Of a stretch of DNA of 64,000 bases, positions 13,101-23,100 are shown piece after piece. Below the pieces are notes generated by a model. That model worked only from the letters and a program-made list of their open reading frames with translations, ran no database searches and was not told the origin of the DNA. The translations under genes were made by a program, and so were the position numbers. The stretch comes from Axinella damicornis (taxonomy: Eukaryota > Porifera > Demospongiae > Axinellida > Axinellidae). Positions within the stretch are counted from its first letter, which is position 1. Each line of letters opens with the position of its first letter. The stretch lies in the NCBI GenBank assembly GCA_963931865.1, contig OZ007516.1, positions 9,355,615-9,419,614 on the forward strand, given 5' to 3'.

Positions 13101-16100
13101 CACTTGTGCACAGTGAGCTTTCCTCTCCTCAGCGTGATTTTCCTGAGCACCTTCCAAGTCCGACACTGGGTGACTTGAAGCAGAGTCTCGGGCAGCACGG
13201 GTCAACTCTTGTGGGGTGTCACTTTCGCACAGTAGTGCACTGTCTATGGGTGCAACAGTCCCCACACAGTCTCCTGGCTCTAAACGTGTTGACAATGAAC
13301 CATGGTTCTCAGCTGGGATTAGAATACATCCATTTGGTTGCTGCGTGAGCAGTGCCTCAGGCATCTCGAGGCCTATCATCTTCTGATTCGGTTCAAAAAG
13401 TAATATTTCACCGGGCTCGAATGGTGCTTGCAACTTTGCCTCCACCACAGTGGTGTGCCTGTTCGGCAGGAATGTTGAACGGACGATGCACACTTTGGAT
13501 TCCGTCTGTGAACCCTTGACGGGTACGGGTAGTTCACGGTGACACGAGACATTGCAACCTCCAGATTCATCCGGTTGGATCTGGGTCACGTCGTCAGAGG
13601 TGGCCAATGGCTTTTTGCACTCCTGTGTCAGTTGCTCATCCTGTTGTTGCGCACTAGGACCTCGATCAGTCTCTCCCGGGGGTCTTGCTGGTGGAGGTGG
13701 ATCCATCAAAAGTGGCTCTCCATTCTCCCTCAGGAATTTCACTCCTAGGTACGGCAGTACATTGGTTCCTAACAGGCACTCAATGTCGCTTCCCGGCTGG
13801 ACAAACACAGGTGCAATGACAGTCCGGCCATCTAGGGCCAACTCCAGATTGGTTTGTGCAGTGATGATGAGCTCGCTGCAGTCATTTCCACTTCTTCCAT
13901 AGAGCCTTGCACTTGGTTGCACTAAGCTGGGAACAGCACGTCCCTGAGATTGCATGTGCCTAGCAACTTGGTGCAACAACCCACGTGACAGGATTGTAGA
14001 CTGGGCCCCAGAGTCCACCATTGCTTTCACAGGATATCCCTCAATTGCCAACTCCAGGTACACCACTGGTCCAACAGCATCAGTAGAGTCAGAAACAACA
14101 GTGTCTATCTTAGAGGTACCCTTACCGAGTTGGGTTTTCTCAATGCCTAACCTCTTCTTCGCCAGCAGTTGTTCGAGCTGCTGCACTGACAACTCCTCAG
14201 CACTCTCACACGTTGCAGCAGCAGAGAGTGTTGACACTTTTCCAGATCTCGCAGTAGAATCAGGCTTCTGAAATCTCGTAGTCAAATTGGGTTTCTGGAA
14301 TCTTCCAGTCGAATCTGCTCTCAAATCTGGACAGTTCCTTTGGATGTGACCAAGGTGTCCACAATTGAAACATCCTTTGTTCCCAGTAAACCTGCTCACG
14401 TTACGATGTGGCAGATCCCTGCGGGGTGATTCTTCTGGGTTCTTCACCAAATCGGTCTTTCCTGGCACCTTACTCCTCCCCCTTTGCTGCTTTGAATCGT
14501 TACGTCCAACACTGAACTGCTGATCATGCCGCTCCAGGGTGCGAGCTCTGGCATACAGCTCGTCAAATGATTCAGTAGTCTTCGGGGCACCCAGTTTTCT
14601 TTGCCACTTAGGCAACAGAGCTTGATAGAATCGTCCCTTCAGCATCCGGTCAAATTCTTTAGGTCCACTTTTGACAAAAGCTTTCCTCCCCAACCTCTGC
14701 AACTGCACTCCAAGTTCTTCCACACTCTGTTGGTCTTGCATCAATTGATGAAATTCGAGTCCCCGTAGTTCCTCAATATCGAGGGAGCGGAAGCGATTCC
14801 GGAGAGCTGTCACGACGCTCTCGTACTTTGTTTTCTCTACTTCCGATAACATCCGAACAGCATGCTCTGCTGTCTTCTCTAGGTGGGCTTTCAGTTGAAA
14901 CAATTTCTGCTCATTATTCCACCCCATCACCTTGGCTCGCTCCTCAAACTGCTCAATCCATCTATCAATGCTGCCTTCATCACTGTCAATATCATCTCCA
15001 CTGAACTTACGCAGCGGTGGTACGCTCTGTACTGCCATGGCCTGCACCTGGGCAGCCATCATCAACCTCTGGGCTTCCAACAACCGAGTTACGGATTGCA
15101 TCACGTTAGCCTCAGTGCTTTCATCGGGAACACTCTGTGAACTAGGCTCTGTCACCTCCTCTCTTGTTCCACCAGACACATCATTTTCACCGCTCGAGTG
15201 AGCCTGTTCTGCTCCAACTCTAGCACTCACACCTGTTGAACCGGGGTTCGGTGATCCTGCCCTTGTCGCCGGCCGTCCCCTAGTGGACTTAGCTGATGCA
15301 GTCGCCGACGTATCTCCTGACTGGGCTCCAACCTCCGTTGAGAAATGTACCTGACGTTTTGGTCCTCCCTGCTCTCTTGCAGCTGTATTGTGCTCACCTC
15401 TCCCTGCTATGGTCGATGATGGACCACCTAAGGAGTCAGCACTGACTTGACCAGCCGCACGATCCTGATCACCCGGTACACCTCTTCCCGCAGCCGGCTG
15501 TACCTTCGTGGGGTGGGCCAATGCTTCCGTGCCTGGCACTGTCATGGGCGACTCTCCCGTCGAATGATGATCCGCTTCTCCCCCTGAGCTGGAGGCATCT
15601 CCAGTCGGGTCATGATCGACTTCTCCCCTTGAGCTGGAGGCATCTCCAGTCGGATCACGAACAGCTCCTGATGCACCATGCACCGATTCTTCCTTATCAG
15701 GCACTGCCTCATCGACAGTTCCTCTTGAGTCCTGGTCTTCACTGGTTCCTGTCACCAACCTTCCTGAAGTGGTGCAGTCATCCATGTCCACACTGACACC
15801 ATGAGCTCCCTTGAGCTGCAGCGTCAATGCCTTTACTCTCTCACTAAGTCCGTCTCTTTCTGTCGTCATCTCTCGCTTCCATTCGCGGAACTGAAAGATA
15901 TCACATTCTCTATCCTTCCGCAGCTGCATGCGCTCTTGATCGAACTCTTTCCTGAGGGTTTCAAGCTCTCGAAGTTTCTCTAGCTCCGATTCGAGCTGCA
16001 TGGTATGAAGCTGCCGCTGCTGATCAGCCAGTCGATAGTGAGCGTCTTCCGCCTCACTCTTAACCTCGGCCAGCTCCGCCTCTTTATCATCAAGCAGCGC

Positions 16101-16391
16101 GCACATGCGCTCTAGCTCCTGCTGTAATTTTCGCACTTCCGGGTTCAATTGCCCAATGGCTTCCGGTCGGTTCTGCCCAATGGCTTCCGGTTGGTTCTGC
16201 CCAATGGCTTCCGGTTGGTTCTGCCCAATGGCTTCCGATCGCTGTTCTTGTTCGCCACGATCTCCAGCTCTAGTAACGTCTTCTCCGTCACTCATTTTTG
16301 TTCTCTCGCCTCTCACCAGGCCAGATCGCAGTTTCCCACTCAACAACTCTTGAGTTCCTACAGCTAAGGCTCTCGCCTCTCTTCTGGACAT
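10176..16391 (-). CDS. Gag-Pol polyprotein of a Ty3/gypsy retrotransposon (2071 aa)
   Basis: One uninterrupted frame fuses Gag and Pol without a frameshift. Visible in order: an octapeptide EAIGQNQP repeated four times (about 53-84); a long charged coiled coil (85-197); an acidic/Ser-rich linker; a retrotransposon Gag core (about 460-600); a CCHC zinc knuckle CFNCGHLGHIQRNC (674-687); an aspartic protease with DSGA (Asp793); reverse transcriptase with FCVDYRKLN (1217) and catalytic YIDD (1317-1320); RNase H (ETDAS at 1466); integrase with an HHCC zinc finger (from His1683) and D1752, D1811, E1847, exact D,D-35-E spacing; a GPY motif (1988); a basic tail. All key residues are present, so it could be active. 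I chose the first ATG; a second in-frame ATG (codon 33) is also possible. No chromodomain is obvious. Confidence 0.97.
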   Translation of the reverse strand: MSRREARALAVGTQELLSGKLRSGLVRGERTKMSDGEDVTRAGDRGEQEQRSEAIGQNQPEAIGQNQPEAIGQNRPEAIGQLNPEVRKLQQELERMCALLDDKEAELAEVKSEAEDAHYRLADQQRQLHTMQLESELEKLRELETLRKEFDQERMQLRKDRECDIFQFREWKREMTTERDGLSERVKALTLQLKGAHGVSVDMDDCTTSGRLVTGTSEDQDSRGTVDEAVPDKEESVHGASGAVRDPTGDASSSRGEVDHDPTGDASSSGGEADHHSTGESPMTVPGTEALAHPTKVQPAAGRGVPGDQDRAAGQVSADSLGGPSSTIAGRGEHNTAAREQGGPKRQVHFSTEVGAQSGDTSATASAKSTRGRPATRAGSPNPGSTGVSARVGAEQAHSSGENDVSGGTREEVTEPSSQSVPDESTEANVMQSVTRLLEAQRLMMAAQVQAMAVQSVPPLRKFSGDDIDSDEGSIDRWIEQFEERAKVMGWNNEQKLFQLKAHLEKTAEHAVRMLSEVEKTKYESVVTALRNRFRSLDIEELRGLEFHQLMQDQQSVEELGVQLQRLGRKAFVKSGPKEFDRMLKGRFYQALLPKWQRKLGAPKTTESFDELYARARTLERHDQQFSVGRNDSKQQRGRSKVPGKTDLVKNPEESPRRDLPHRNVSRFTGNKGCFNCGHLGHIQRNCPDLRADSTGRFQKPNLTTRFQKPDSTARSGKVSTLSAAATCESAEELSVQQLEQLLAKKRLGIEKTQLGKGTSKIDTVVSDSTDAVGPVVYLELAIEGYPVKAMVDSGAQSTILSRGLLHQVARHMQSQGRAVPSLVQPSARLYGRSGNDCSELIITAQTNLELALDGRTVIAPVFVQPGSDIECLLGTNVLPYLGVKFLRENGEPLLMDPPPPARPPGETDRGPSAQQQDEQLTQECKKPLATSDDVTQIQPDESGGCNVSCHRELPVPVKGSQTESKVCIVRSTFLPNRHTTVVEAKLQAPFEPGEILLFEPNQKMIGLEMPEALLTQQPNGCILIPAENHGSLSTRLEPGDCVGTVAPIDSALLCESDTPQELTRAARDSASSHPVSDLEGAQENHAEERKAHCAQVCEESSPLTGRVQELFRVLSLEQGTLTDSQFSSLKELIADHADVFALDNSELGHTDLVQHHVDTGTSPPVRQPARRVPFVHREKISAMVEEMEHLGVVKPSGSSWASPVVLVPKKDGTDRFCVDYRKLNGVTRKDVYPLPRIDDILDTLGGKKFFSTLDLAAGYWQIGLDAESTAKSAFATHRGLHEFTRMPFGMCNAPATFQRLMEVVLAGLIWDSCFAYIDDVLVCSHTFEDHLEHLRQVFSRLRQAGLRLKARKCLFLREEVPYLGHVVTRSGIKPDPSKTEKMRNYPPPTDVSEVRQFLGLASYYRRFVPQFASIASPLHSLLKKDAVFSWTSECQKAFDRLKNLLVSAPVLAYPQFQSKYPFILETDASKKGLGAVLAQQQEDGRVHPVAFASRSLSPNERNYAITELETLGLVWAAKLFRPYILGHRCVVFTDHAACTSLLNSKNPSSKLVRWAMVIQELNLDIRHRSGKSNYVADALSRNPVNVANVLAFQSVESPLSTLTPDSDIGKLQRSDKEFQPIFRYLEDDVLPTDERQARKLVLEKPNFEILDGVLCYRNPAIPDGWRIAVPQDLRSILMKENHEGRFAGHFAERKLYCTLRARYWWQGMRADVRRFCRSCLVCVSRKGPGRAKRPKLQPIPVGGPFHMVGVDVLQLPLSHNGHQYAIVFMDYLTKWPEVFAAEDQTAETIARLLVEHVISRHGVPEYLLSDRGPNFLSNLVQQVCKLVGTSKINTSGYHPQCDGLVEKFNSTLINMLSKSVGKYGRDWDCHLPYLLFAYRVAIQDSTQASPFYLLYGREPRVPTETALSQPRTPYEVEFSDYCAELVANLSDAWALAHENIAKAQNKQKRQYDKRSLGHQLKVGDRVMVYFPGQVKGKAWKFARPHCGPYKVLSLTPTNAEVQLLDCPGDMSIFVALDRVRRCYDEMTDEVWLGHGVRRKKKKQAVKHSGSPTPEPAEYTGPVTRARARKS

Positions 16392-16465
16392 CTAGCTAGC
16401 TACGCGTCTGTACACGAACACTAGCTATCAGGTAGGCTTGGTTACGCTGCTCCGATCCTGGCATA

Positions 16466-16473
16466 GGTCGCCA
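16466..16473 (-). promoter_or_regulatory. Primer-binding site
   Basis: Two bases after the 5' LTR the coding strand reads TGGCGACC, then TATGCC. TGG is the complement of the universal tRNA CCA end. Eight bases fit a tRNA ending GGTCGCCA, as some animal arginine tRNAs do, but the match stops after eight, so the tRNA assignment is tentative. Confidence 0.65.
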
Positions 16474-16475
16474 TA

Positions 16476-16681
16476 TGTAACCGCCGCTGCCGCCTACTAG
16501 TGTACTGCAGGCACTACCCGCGATGGCTACGCGTATACGCCACTCTTCACTTCAGTCCAAAAATTATTCAGCACTCGACAAAACTGTACAGAGGTCAATA
16601 ATTGCTTGAACACGTGTGTTACAAAGGTCAGATCTGAACATGATGAACACGTGCATGAAACACATCAGCATGGTCTTTACA
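16476..16681 (-). repeat. 5' LTR of the gypsy element
   Basis: 206 bp, no difference seen from the 3' LTR. As the 5' LTR of a minus-strand element it should carry the promoter for the genomic RNA. It is followed on the coding strand by the primer-binding site, and the gag-pol ATG lies 85 bases downstream of the LTR. Confidence 0.96.
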
Positions 16682-19600
16682 CGTAGCCAAGGTCGAGGGG
16701 GCGTGGCCAAGGCCTTGGAAGCGTTGCCAAAGCCGTGGGGGCGTGGCCAAGTCCGGGGGGCGTGGCCAAGACGGTGGGGGCGTGGCTAAGGCCCTAGGGG
16801 CGTGACCAAGGCCGTGGGGGCGTGGTCAAGCCGTGGGGGCGTGGCCAAAGCCTTGGAGGCGTGGCTAAGGCCGTGGGCATGTAGCCAAGGCCCTGGGGAA
16901 TGGCCAAGGCAGATGGGGGTGTGGCCAAGGCCGGGGGGCGCGGCCAAGGCGTGGGGGCGTGGCTAAGCCGTGGGGGCCTGGAAAGGCCGTGGGGGTGTGG
17001 CCAAGGCATTGGTGGCGTGGCCAAGGCCGTGGGGCGTGGCCAAGGCCGTGTGGGCGTGGCCTACGCCGTGGGGGCGTGGTCAAGGTTGTGGGGGCGTGGC
17101 CAAGGCCGTGGGGGCGTCGCCAAGGCCGTGGGGGTGTTGCCAATGCCGTGGGGGCGTGGCCAAAGACGTGGGGGCCTGGAGAAAGCCTTGGGGGGCATTG
17201 GCAAGGCCGTTGTGGCGTGGCCAAGGTCAAGGGGGCGTGGACAAGGTCTTGGAACGGTGGCCAATACCGTGGGGGCGTGGCTGAGGGGGCGTAGCCAAGG
17301 CCGTGGGGGCGTGGCTGAGGCCTTGGCGGCGTTGCCAAAGCCGTGGGGGCGTGTCCAATGCCGTGGGGGCGAGGCCAAGACCTTGGGTGCGTGGCCAAGG
17401 CCTTGGTGGCGGTGTCAAGTCCGTGTGGTCATGGCGAAGGCCGTGGGGGCGTGGCCAAGGACGTGGAGCGTAGTCAAGACCGTGGGGGCGTGGTCAAGGC
17501 AGTGAGGGGTGTGGCCAAGGCAGTGGCGGCGTGGCCAAGGCTGTGGGGGTGTGTCCAAGGCAGTGGGGGTGTGGCCAAGTCCTGGGGGCGTGGCCAAGGT
17601 CGTGGGGGCGTAGCCAAGGCCGTGGGGGCGTGGCCAAGTCCGTGGGGGCGCGGTTAGAGCCGTGAGCGCGTGGCCAAGGCCGTGGGGACGTGGCCAAGGC
17701 CGTGGGGGCGTGGTTAAGGCAGAGGGGGCGAGGCCAAGGCTGTGGGGACGAAGCCAAGGCCGTGGAGGAGTGGAGAAGGCATTCGGGGCGTGGCCAAGGC
17801 CGTGGTGGCGTGGCCAAGGCCGAGGGGACATGGCGAAGGCCTAGGAACCGTGGCCAAGGCCGTGGGGGCGTGGTCAAGGCCGTGGGGGCGTGGTCAAGGC
17901 CGTGGGGGCGTAGCCAACGCCGTGGGGGCCTGGCCAAGGCCGTGGGGGCGTGGCCAACGCCTTGAGGGCGTTTCCAAGTCCTTGGGGACGTGGCTAACGC
18001 CGTGGGAGCGTGGCCAAGGCAGTGGGAGCGTGGCCAAGGCCGGGGGGCGTGGCCAAGGCCGTGGGAGCGTGGCTAAGCCCTGGAAGCGTGGCCAAGACCG
18101 TCGGGGCGTGGCCAAGGCCGTGGGGTGTTGGCCAAGACCTTGGAGGCGTGGCCAAGGTTGTGGGGGCATTGCCAAGGCCGTGGGGGCGTGCCCAAGGCCG
18201 AGGGGGCGTGGTCAAGGCCGTGGGATGTGGTCAAAGGTGTGGGGGCGTGGCCAAGGCCGTTGGGGCGTGGCCAAAGCCGTGGATTCGTGGTCAAGGCCGC
18301 GGGGGTGTGGACAAAGCCGTGGGGGCGTGACCAAGGCCGTGGGGGCTTGGCCAAGGCCGTGCGGGCGTGGCCAAGGCCTTGGGGGCGTGGCCAAGGTTGT
18401 GTCTGCGTGGCCAAGGCCTTGGGGGCGTGACCAAGGCCGTAGTGGCGTAGCCAAGGTCGAGGGGGCGTGGCCAAGGCCTTGGAAGCGTTGCCAAGGCCGT
18501 GGTAGCGTGGCCAAGGCCGGGGGGCGTGGCCAAGACCGTGGGGGCGTGGCTAAGGCCCTTGGGGCGTGACCAATGCCGTGGGGGCGTGGTCAAGGCCGTG
18601 AAGGGGTGGCCAAAGCCTTGGGGGCGTGGCTAAGGCCGTGGGCATGTGCTAAGGCCCTGGGGGGGTGGCCAAGGCCGTGGGGGCGTGGCCAAGGCCGGGG
18701 GGCGTGGCCAAGGCCGTGGGGGCGTGGCTAAGCCGTGGGGGCCTGGCAATGCCGTGGGGGTGTGGCCAAGGCATTGGTGGCGTGGCCAAGGCCGTGGGGC
18801 GTGGCCAAGGCCGTGTGGGCGTGGCCAACGCCGTGGGGTTGTGGTCAAGTTTGTGGGGCGTGGCCAAGGCCGTGGGGGCATCGCCAAGGACGTGGGAGTG
18901 TGGCCAAGGCCGTGGGGGCGTCGCCAAGGCCGTGGGGGTGTGGCCAAGGCCGTGGGGGCGTGGCCAAAGACGTGGGGGTTTGGCGAAAGCCTTGGGGGCA
19001 TTGCCAAGGCCGTGATGGCGTGGCCAAGGTCAGGGGAGCGTGGACAAGGCCTTGGAACGGTGGCCAAGACCGTGGGGGCGGGGCTGAGGGGGCGTAGCCA
19101 AGGCCGTGGGGGCGTGGCTGAGGCCCTGGGGGCGTTGCCAAAGCCATGGGGCCGTGGCTAAAGCCGTGGGGGCTAGGCCAAGACCGTGGGGGCGTGGCCA
19201 AGGCCTTGGTGGCGTGGTCAAGTCCGTGTGGGCATGGCGAAGGCCGTGGGGGCGTGGCCAAGGCCGTGGAGCGTAGTCAAGGCCGTGGGGGCGTGGTCAA
19301 GGCCGTGGGGGCGTGGCCAAGGCCGAGGGGGCGTGACCATGACATTTGGGGCGTAGCCACTGCAGTGGGGGCGTGGCCAAGGCCGTGGGTACGTGGCCAA
19401 CGCCGAGGGGACGTGGCCAAGGCGGTGGGGGCGCAGCCAAGGCCTTAGGCATGGCCAAGGCCGTGGGGGTGTGGCCTAGGCCTTGGGGGTGTAGCCAAAG
19501 CCGTATGGGCGTGGCCAAGGCCGTGGGGGCATGGACAAAGCCGTGGGGGCGTGGCCAAGGCCGTGGGGGCGTGGCAAGGCCGTGGGGTCGTGGTCAAGGC

Positions 19601-20109
19601 CTTGGAGGCGTGGCCAAGGCAGTAGGGGCGGGGTCAAGTTGGAGGGGGCGTTTCCATGGCCGTGGGGGCGTGGCCAAGGCCGTGGGGGTGTGGCTAAGGC
19701 CTCGGAGGTGTAGCCAAGGTTGTGGGGGCGTGGCCAAAGACGTGGGGGGGTGGCAAAGGTCGTGGGGGCGTGGTCAAGGCCTTGGGGGTGTAGCCAAGGA
19801 CGTATGGGCGTGGCCAAGGCCGTGGGGTTGTGGTCAAAGCCGTGGGGGCGTGGCCAAGGCCGTGGGGGCGTGGCCAAGGCCGTGGGGTCGTGTCAAGGCC
19901 TTGGAGGCGTGGCCAAGGCAGTAGAGGCGGGGTCAAGTCGGAGGGGGCGTGGCCAAGGCCGTGGTGGCGTGGCCAAGGCCGTGGGGGTGTGGCCAAGGCC
20001 TCTGAGGTGTAGCCAAGGTTGTGGGGGCGTGGCCAAAGACGTGGGGGCGTGGCAAAGGCCGTGGGGGCGTGCCCAAGGCCTTGGTGGCATGGCCAAGGCC
20101 GTGGAGCGT
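16682..20109 (+). repeat. GC-rich satellite, left arm part 2
   Basis: Resumption of the same 20-bp unit, same orientation and G-rich on the + strand, after the gypsy insertion; about 170 copies by length. Variant blocks recur within it (for example the segment around 16895-17350 resembles 18640-19100), showing higher-order duplication of about 1.75 kb. Ends at the orientation switch near 20110. Confidence 0.96.
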
Positions 20110-20120
20110 GCCCCAAGGCC
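20100..20120. other. Satellite inversion junction
   Basis: Units up to about 20108 read GTGGAGCGTG on the + strand; directly afterwards they read CCCCAAGGCCCTTGGCCGTG, the complementary orientation, and stay that way for 16.7 kb. The change happens within about 10 bp with no spacer. It could be a true inversion breakpoint or an assembly join of two contigs of the same satellite. Confidence 0.85.
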
Positions 20121-23100
20121 CTTGGCCGTGCCCCCAAAGACCTTGGCTGCATCCCCACGGCCATGGCCTCACCCCCACGGTACTCCCACGGCCCCTAGTC
20201 GCTACCGCAAGGTCTTGGCCGTGCTCCCACGGCCCCTGGCTGCACCCCCACCGTCTTGGCCGCGCCCCCACGGGCTCTGGCCGCACCTCCACATCTTGGG
20301 TGCGACCCCACGGACCTTGACCACGCCCCTACGGTCTTGGCCGCACACCCACGGACTTGGCCGCGCCCCCACTGCCCCTGACCACTCCCCCACGGTCTTG
20401 ACCGCACCCCACGGCCCCTGGCAGCGCCCCAACGTCCTTGGCCACGCCTCCACGGCCCTTGGCCGTGCCCCCAAGTCCCCTGGCTTCACCCACACGGCCA
20501 TGGCCACGCCTTCACGGCCTCTGACGATGCCCCCACGGCCTTGGCCGTGCTCCCACGACTCCTGACCACGCCCCCACGGCCTTGGTCACGCCCCCACGAC
20601 CCCTGGCCGTGCCCCTGTTAGCGCCCCCAAGGCCTTGGCCGCGCCCCCACGGCCTTGGTCGCGCCTCAACGGCCTCTGGCTGCGCCCCCACGGTCTTGGC
20701 CGCGCCCCCACTGCCCCTGGCCAAGCCCCCACGTCTTGGCCGCGCCCACAAAGCCCCTTGCTGCACCCACACGGCCATGGCCTCGCCTTCACGGCCCTTG
20801 GCGGCGCCCCCACGGTCTTAGCCACGCTGCCACGGTCTTGGTCGCGTCCCCACGGCCCCTGGCAGTGCCCACACGGCATTGGCCGTGCCCTCACGGTTCC
20901 TTGCTGTGCCCCCACGGCCTTGGATGCGCTCCCACGACTCCTGACCACGGTGTTGGCCATGCTGCCAAGGTCTTGGTCGCGCCCCCACGGCCCCTGGCAG
21001 TGCCACCACTGCATTGGCCACGCCTCCACGGCCCTTGACCGCGCCCCCACGACCCCTGACCGCGTCCCTACAGTCTTAGATATGCCCCAACGGCCTCTGG
21101 CCATGCCCCCACGGCCTTGGTCACGCCCCCCACGGCCCCTGGCCATGCCCCCATGGCCCCTGGCAGCGCCCCCACGGCCATGCCCGCGCCCCCACGGTAT
21201 CCCCACAGCCCCTGGCTGCGACCTCATGGTTTTGGCCGCGCCTCTACGGCCCCTGTCTGCTCCCCCACGGTCTTGGCCGCGCCTCCACGACCCCTGACCG
21301 CACCTTCACGTGTTGGCCGCGCCACCACGGCCCCTGGACTCGCCCCTACGGTCTTGGACGCACCCCCACGGACTTGGCTGCACCCCCACGGCCCCTGGCC
21401 TCGCCCCCAAAGACTTGGCCGCGCCCCCACATTTCCTTGCAGCGCCCCCATGTTCTTGGACACGCTTCCACGGCCCTTGGCTGCACCCCCAAGGCCCCTG
21501 GCTGCACCCACACGTCTATGGCCGCGCCCCTGGCGGTGCCCCCACGGCCCTGGCCGCGTTCCCACGACTCCTGACCACGCCCCCACGGTCTTGGCCACGC
21601 CCCCACGGCTTCTGGCCGCGCCCCCACGGCATTGGTCCCACCCCCACGACCCCTGGCCGTGCCCCCACGGCCCCTGGCAGTGCCCCCAAGGCCTTGGCCG
21701 CGCCCCCACGGCCTTGGTCGCGCCCCTATGGCCTCTGGCTGTGCCTCCACGGTCTTGGCCGCGCCTCCACTGCCCATGGCCACGCCCCCACGTCTTGGCC
21801 GCGCCCCCACGGCTCCTGGCAGTGCCCCACATCCTTGGCCACTCCTCCACGGCCCTTGGACGTGGCCCCAAGGCCCCTGGCTGCACCCACACGGCCATGG
21901 TCACGCCCTCGCGGACATGGCAGCGCCCACATGGCCGTTGGCGGCACCCACACGGTCTTGGCCACGCTGCCATGGTCTTGGTCGCGCCCCCACGGCCTCC
22001 GTCAGCGCCCCCACGACATTGGCAACACCTCCACGGCCCTTGGCCGCGCCCCCACAACCTCTGACCGCGCACCCACGGTCGTAGCCACGCCCTCACAGCC
22101 TCTGGCAGAGCCCCCACGGCCTTTGTCACGCCCCCACGATCCCTGACGGCGCCCCCACGGCCCCTGGCAGTGCCTCCACAGCCTTGGCCGTGCCCCCACG
22201 GTGCCCCCACGGCCCCTGGCCGCGACCCCATGGTCTTGGCCGCACCCCCACGGTCCCTGGCTGTGCCTCCACGGGCTTGGCCACGCCCCAACGGCCCCTG
22301 ACCGCACCTCCACGTCTTGGCCGCGCCCCCACGGCCCCTGGCCACGCCCCTACGGTCTTGGCCACAACCCCACGGACTTGGTCGCGCGCCTACTGCCCCT
22401 GGCCATGCCCCCACGGTCTTGACCGTGCCCCTGGCAGTGCCCCCACGTCCTTGGCAAAGCCTCCACGGCCCTTGGCCGTGCCCTTGGCTGCACCCCCACG
22501 GCCATGGCCGCACCCCCACGGCCCCTTGCCGCTACCCGAGGACTTGGCCGTGCCCCCACGGCCCCTGGATGCGCCCCCACGGTCTTGGCACGCTCCCACG
22601 GCCCCTGGCCGCACCTCCACGTCTTGGCCGCGACCCCACGGCTCTTGGCCACGCCCCTACGGTATTGGCCGCACCCCCACGGACTTGGCCGCGCCCCCAC
22701 TGCCCCTGGCCACGCCCCCACGGTCTTGGCCGCACCCCCACGGCTCCTGGCAGCACCCCAACGTCCTTGGCCATGCCCCCACGGCCCTTGGCCGCGCCCC
22801 CAAGTCCTCTGGCTGCACCCACACGGCCATGGCCACGCCTTCACGGCCCCTGGCGATGCCCACACGGCCCTGTCCGTGCTCCCACGACTCCTGACCACGC
22901 CCCCACGGCCTTGGTCACACCCCACGACCCCTGGCTGTGCCCCTGGTAGCGCCCCCAAATCCTTGGCCGTGCCCCCACGGCCTTGGCCGCACCCCCATGG
23001 TCTTGGCCGCGCCTCCACTGCCCCTGGCCAAGCCCCACGTCTAGGCCGCACCCACAAGACCCCTTGCTGCACCCACACGGCCATGGCCGCACCCTCACGG

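Larger units (their letters stand above)
9802..16685 (-). mobile_element. Intact Ty3/gypsy LTR retrotransposon inserted in the satellite
   Basis: A complete element on the minus strand: 206-bp LTRs (9806-10011 and 16476-16681), primer-binding site, a single gag-pol frame of 2071 codons and a polypurine tract. The 4-bp target duplication CGTA flanks both ends (9802-9805 and 16682-16685). I see no difference between the two LTRs, which implies recent insertion. The order protease, reverse transcriptase, RNase H, integrase assigns it to Ty3/gypsy (Metaviridae-type), not Ty1/copia. No envelope-like frame follows pol. The host site is the 20-bp satellite, which continues on both sides. Confidence 0.97.

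Noticed and set aside
10176..16391. Endogenous retrovirus with an envelope gene
   Set aside because: Only about 150 bases lie between the end of pol and the polypurine tract, so there is no room for an envelope frame. It is a retrotransposon.
3440..20109. Telomeric repeat or G-quadruplex array
   Set aside because: The unit is not a TTAGGG-type repeat, and only one G5 run occurs per 20 bp, with long loops, so classical quadruplex formation is unlikely.
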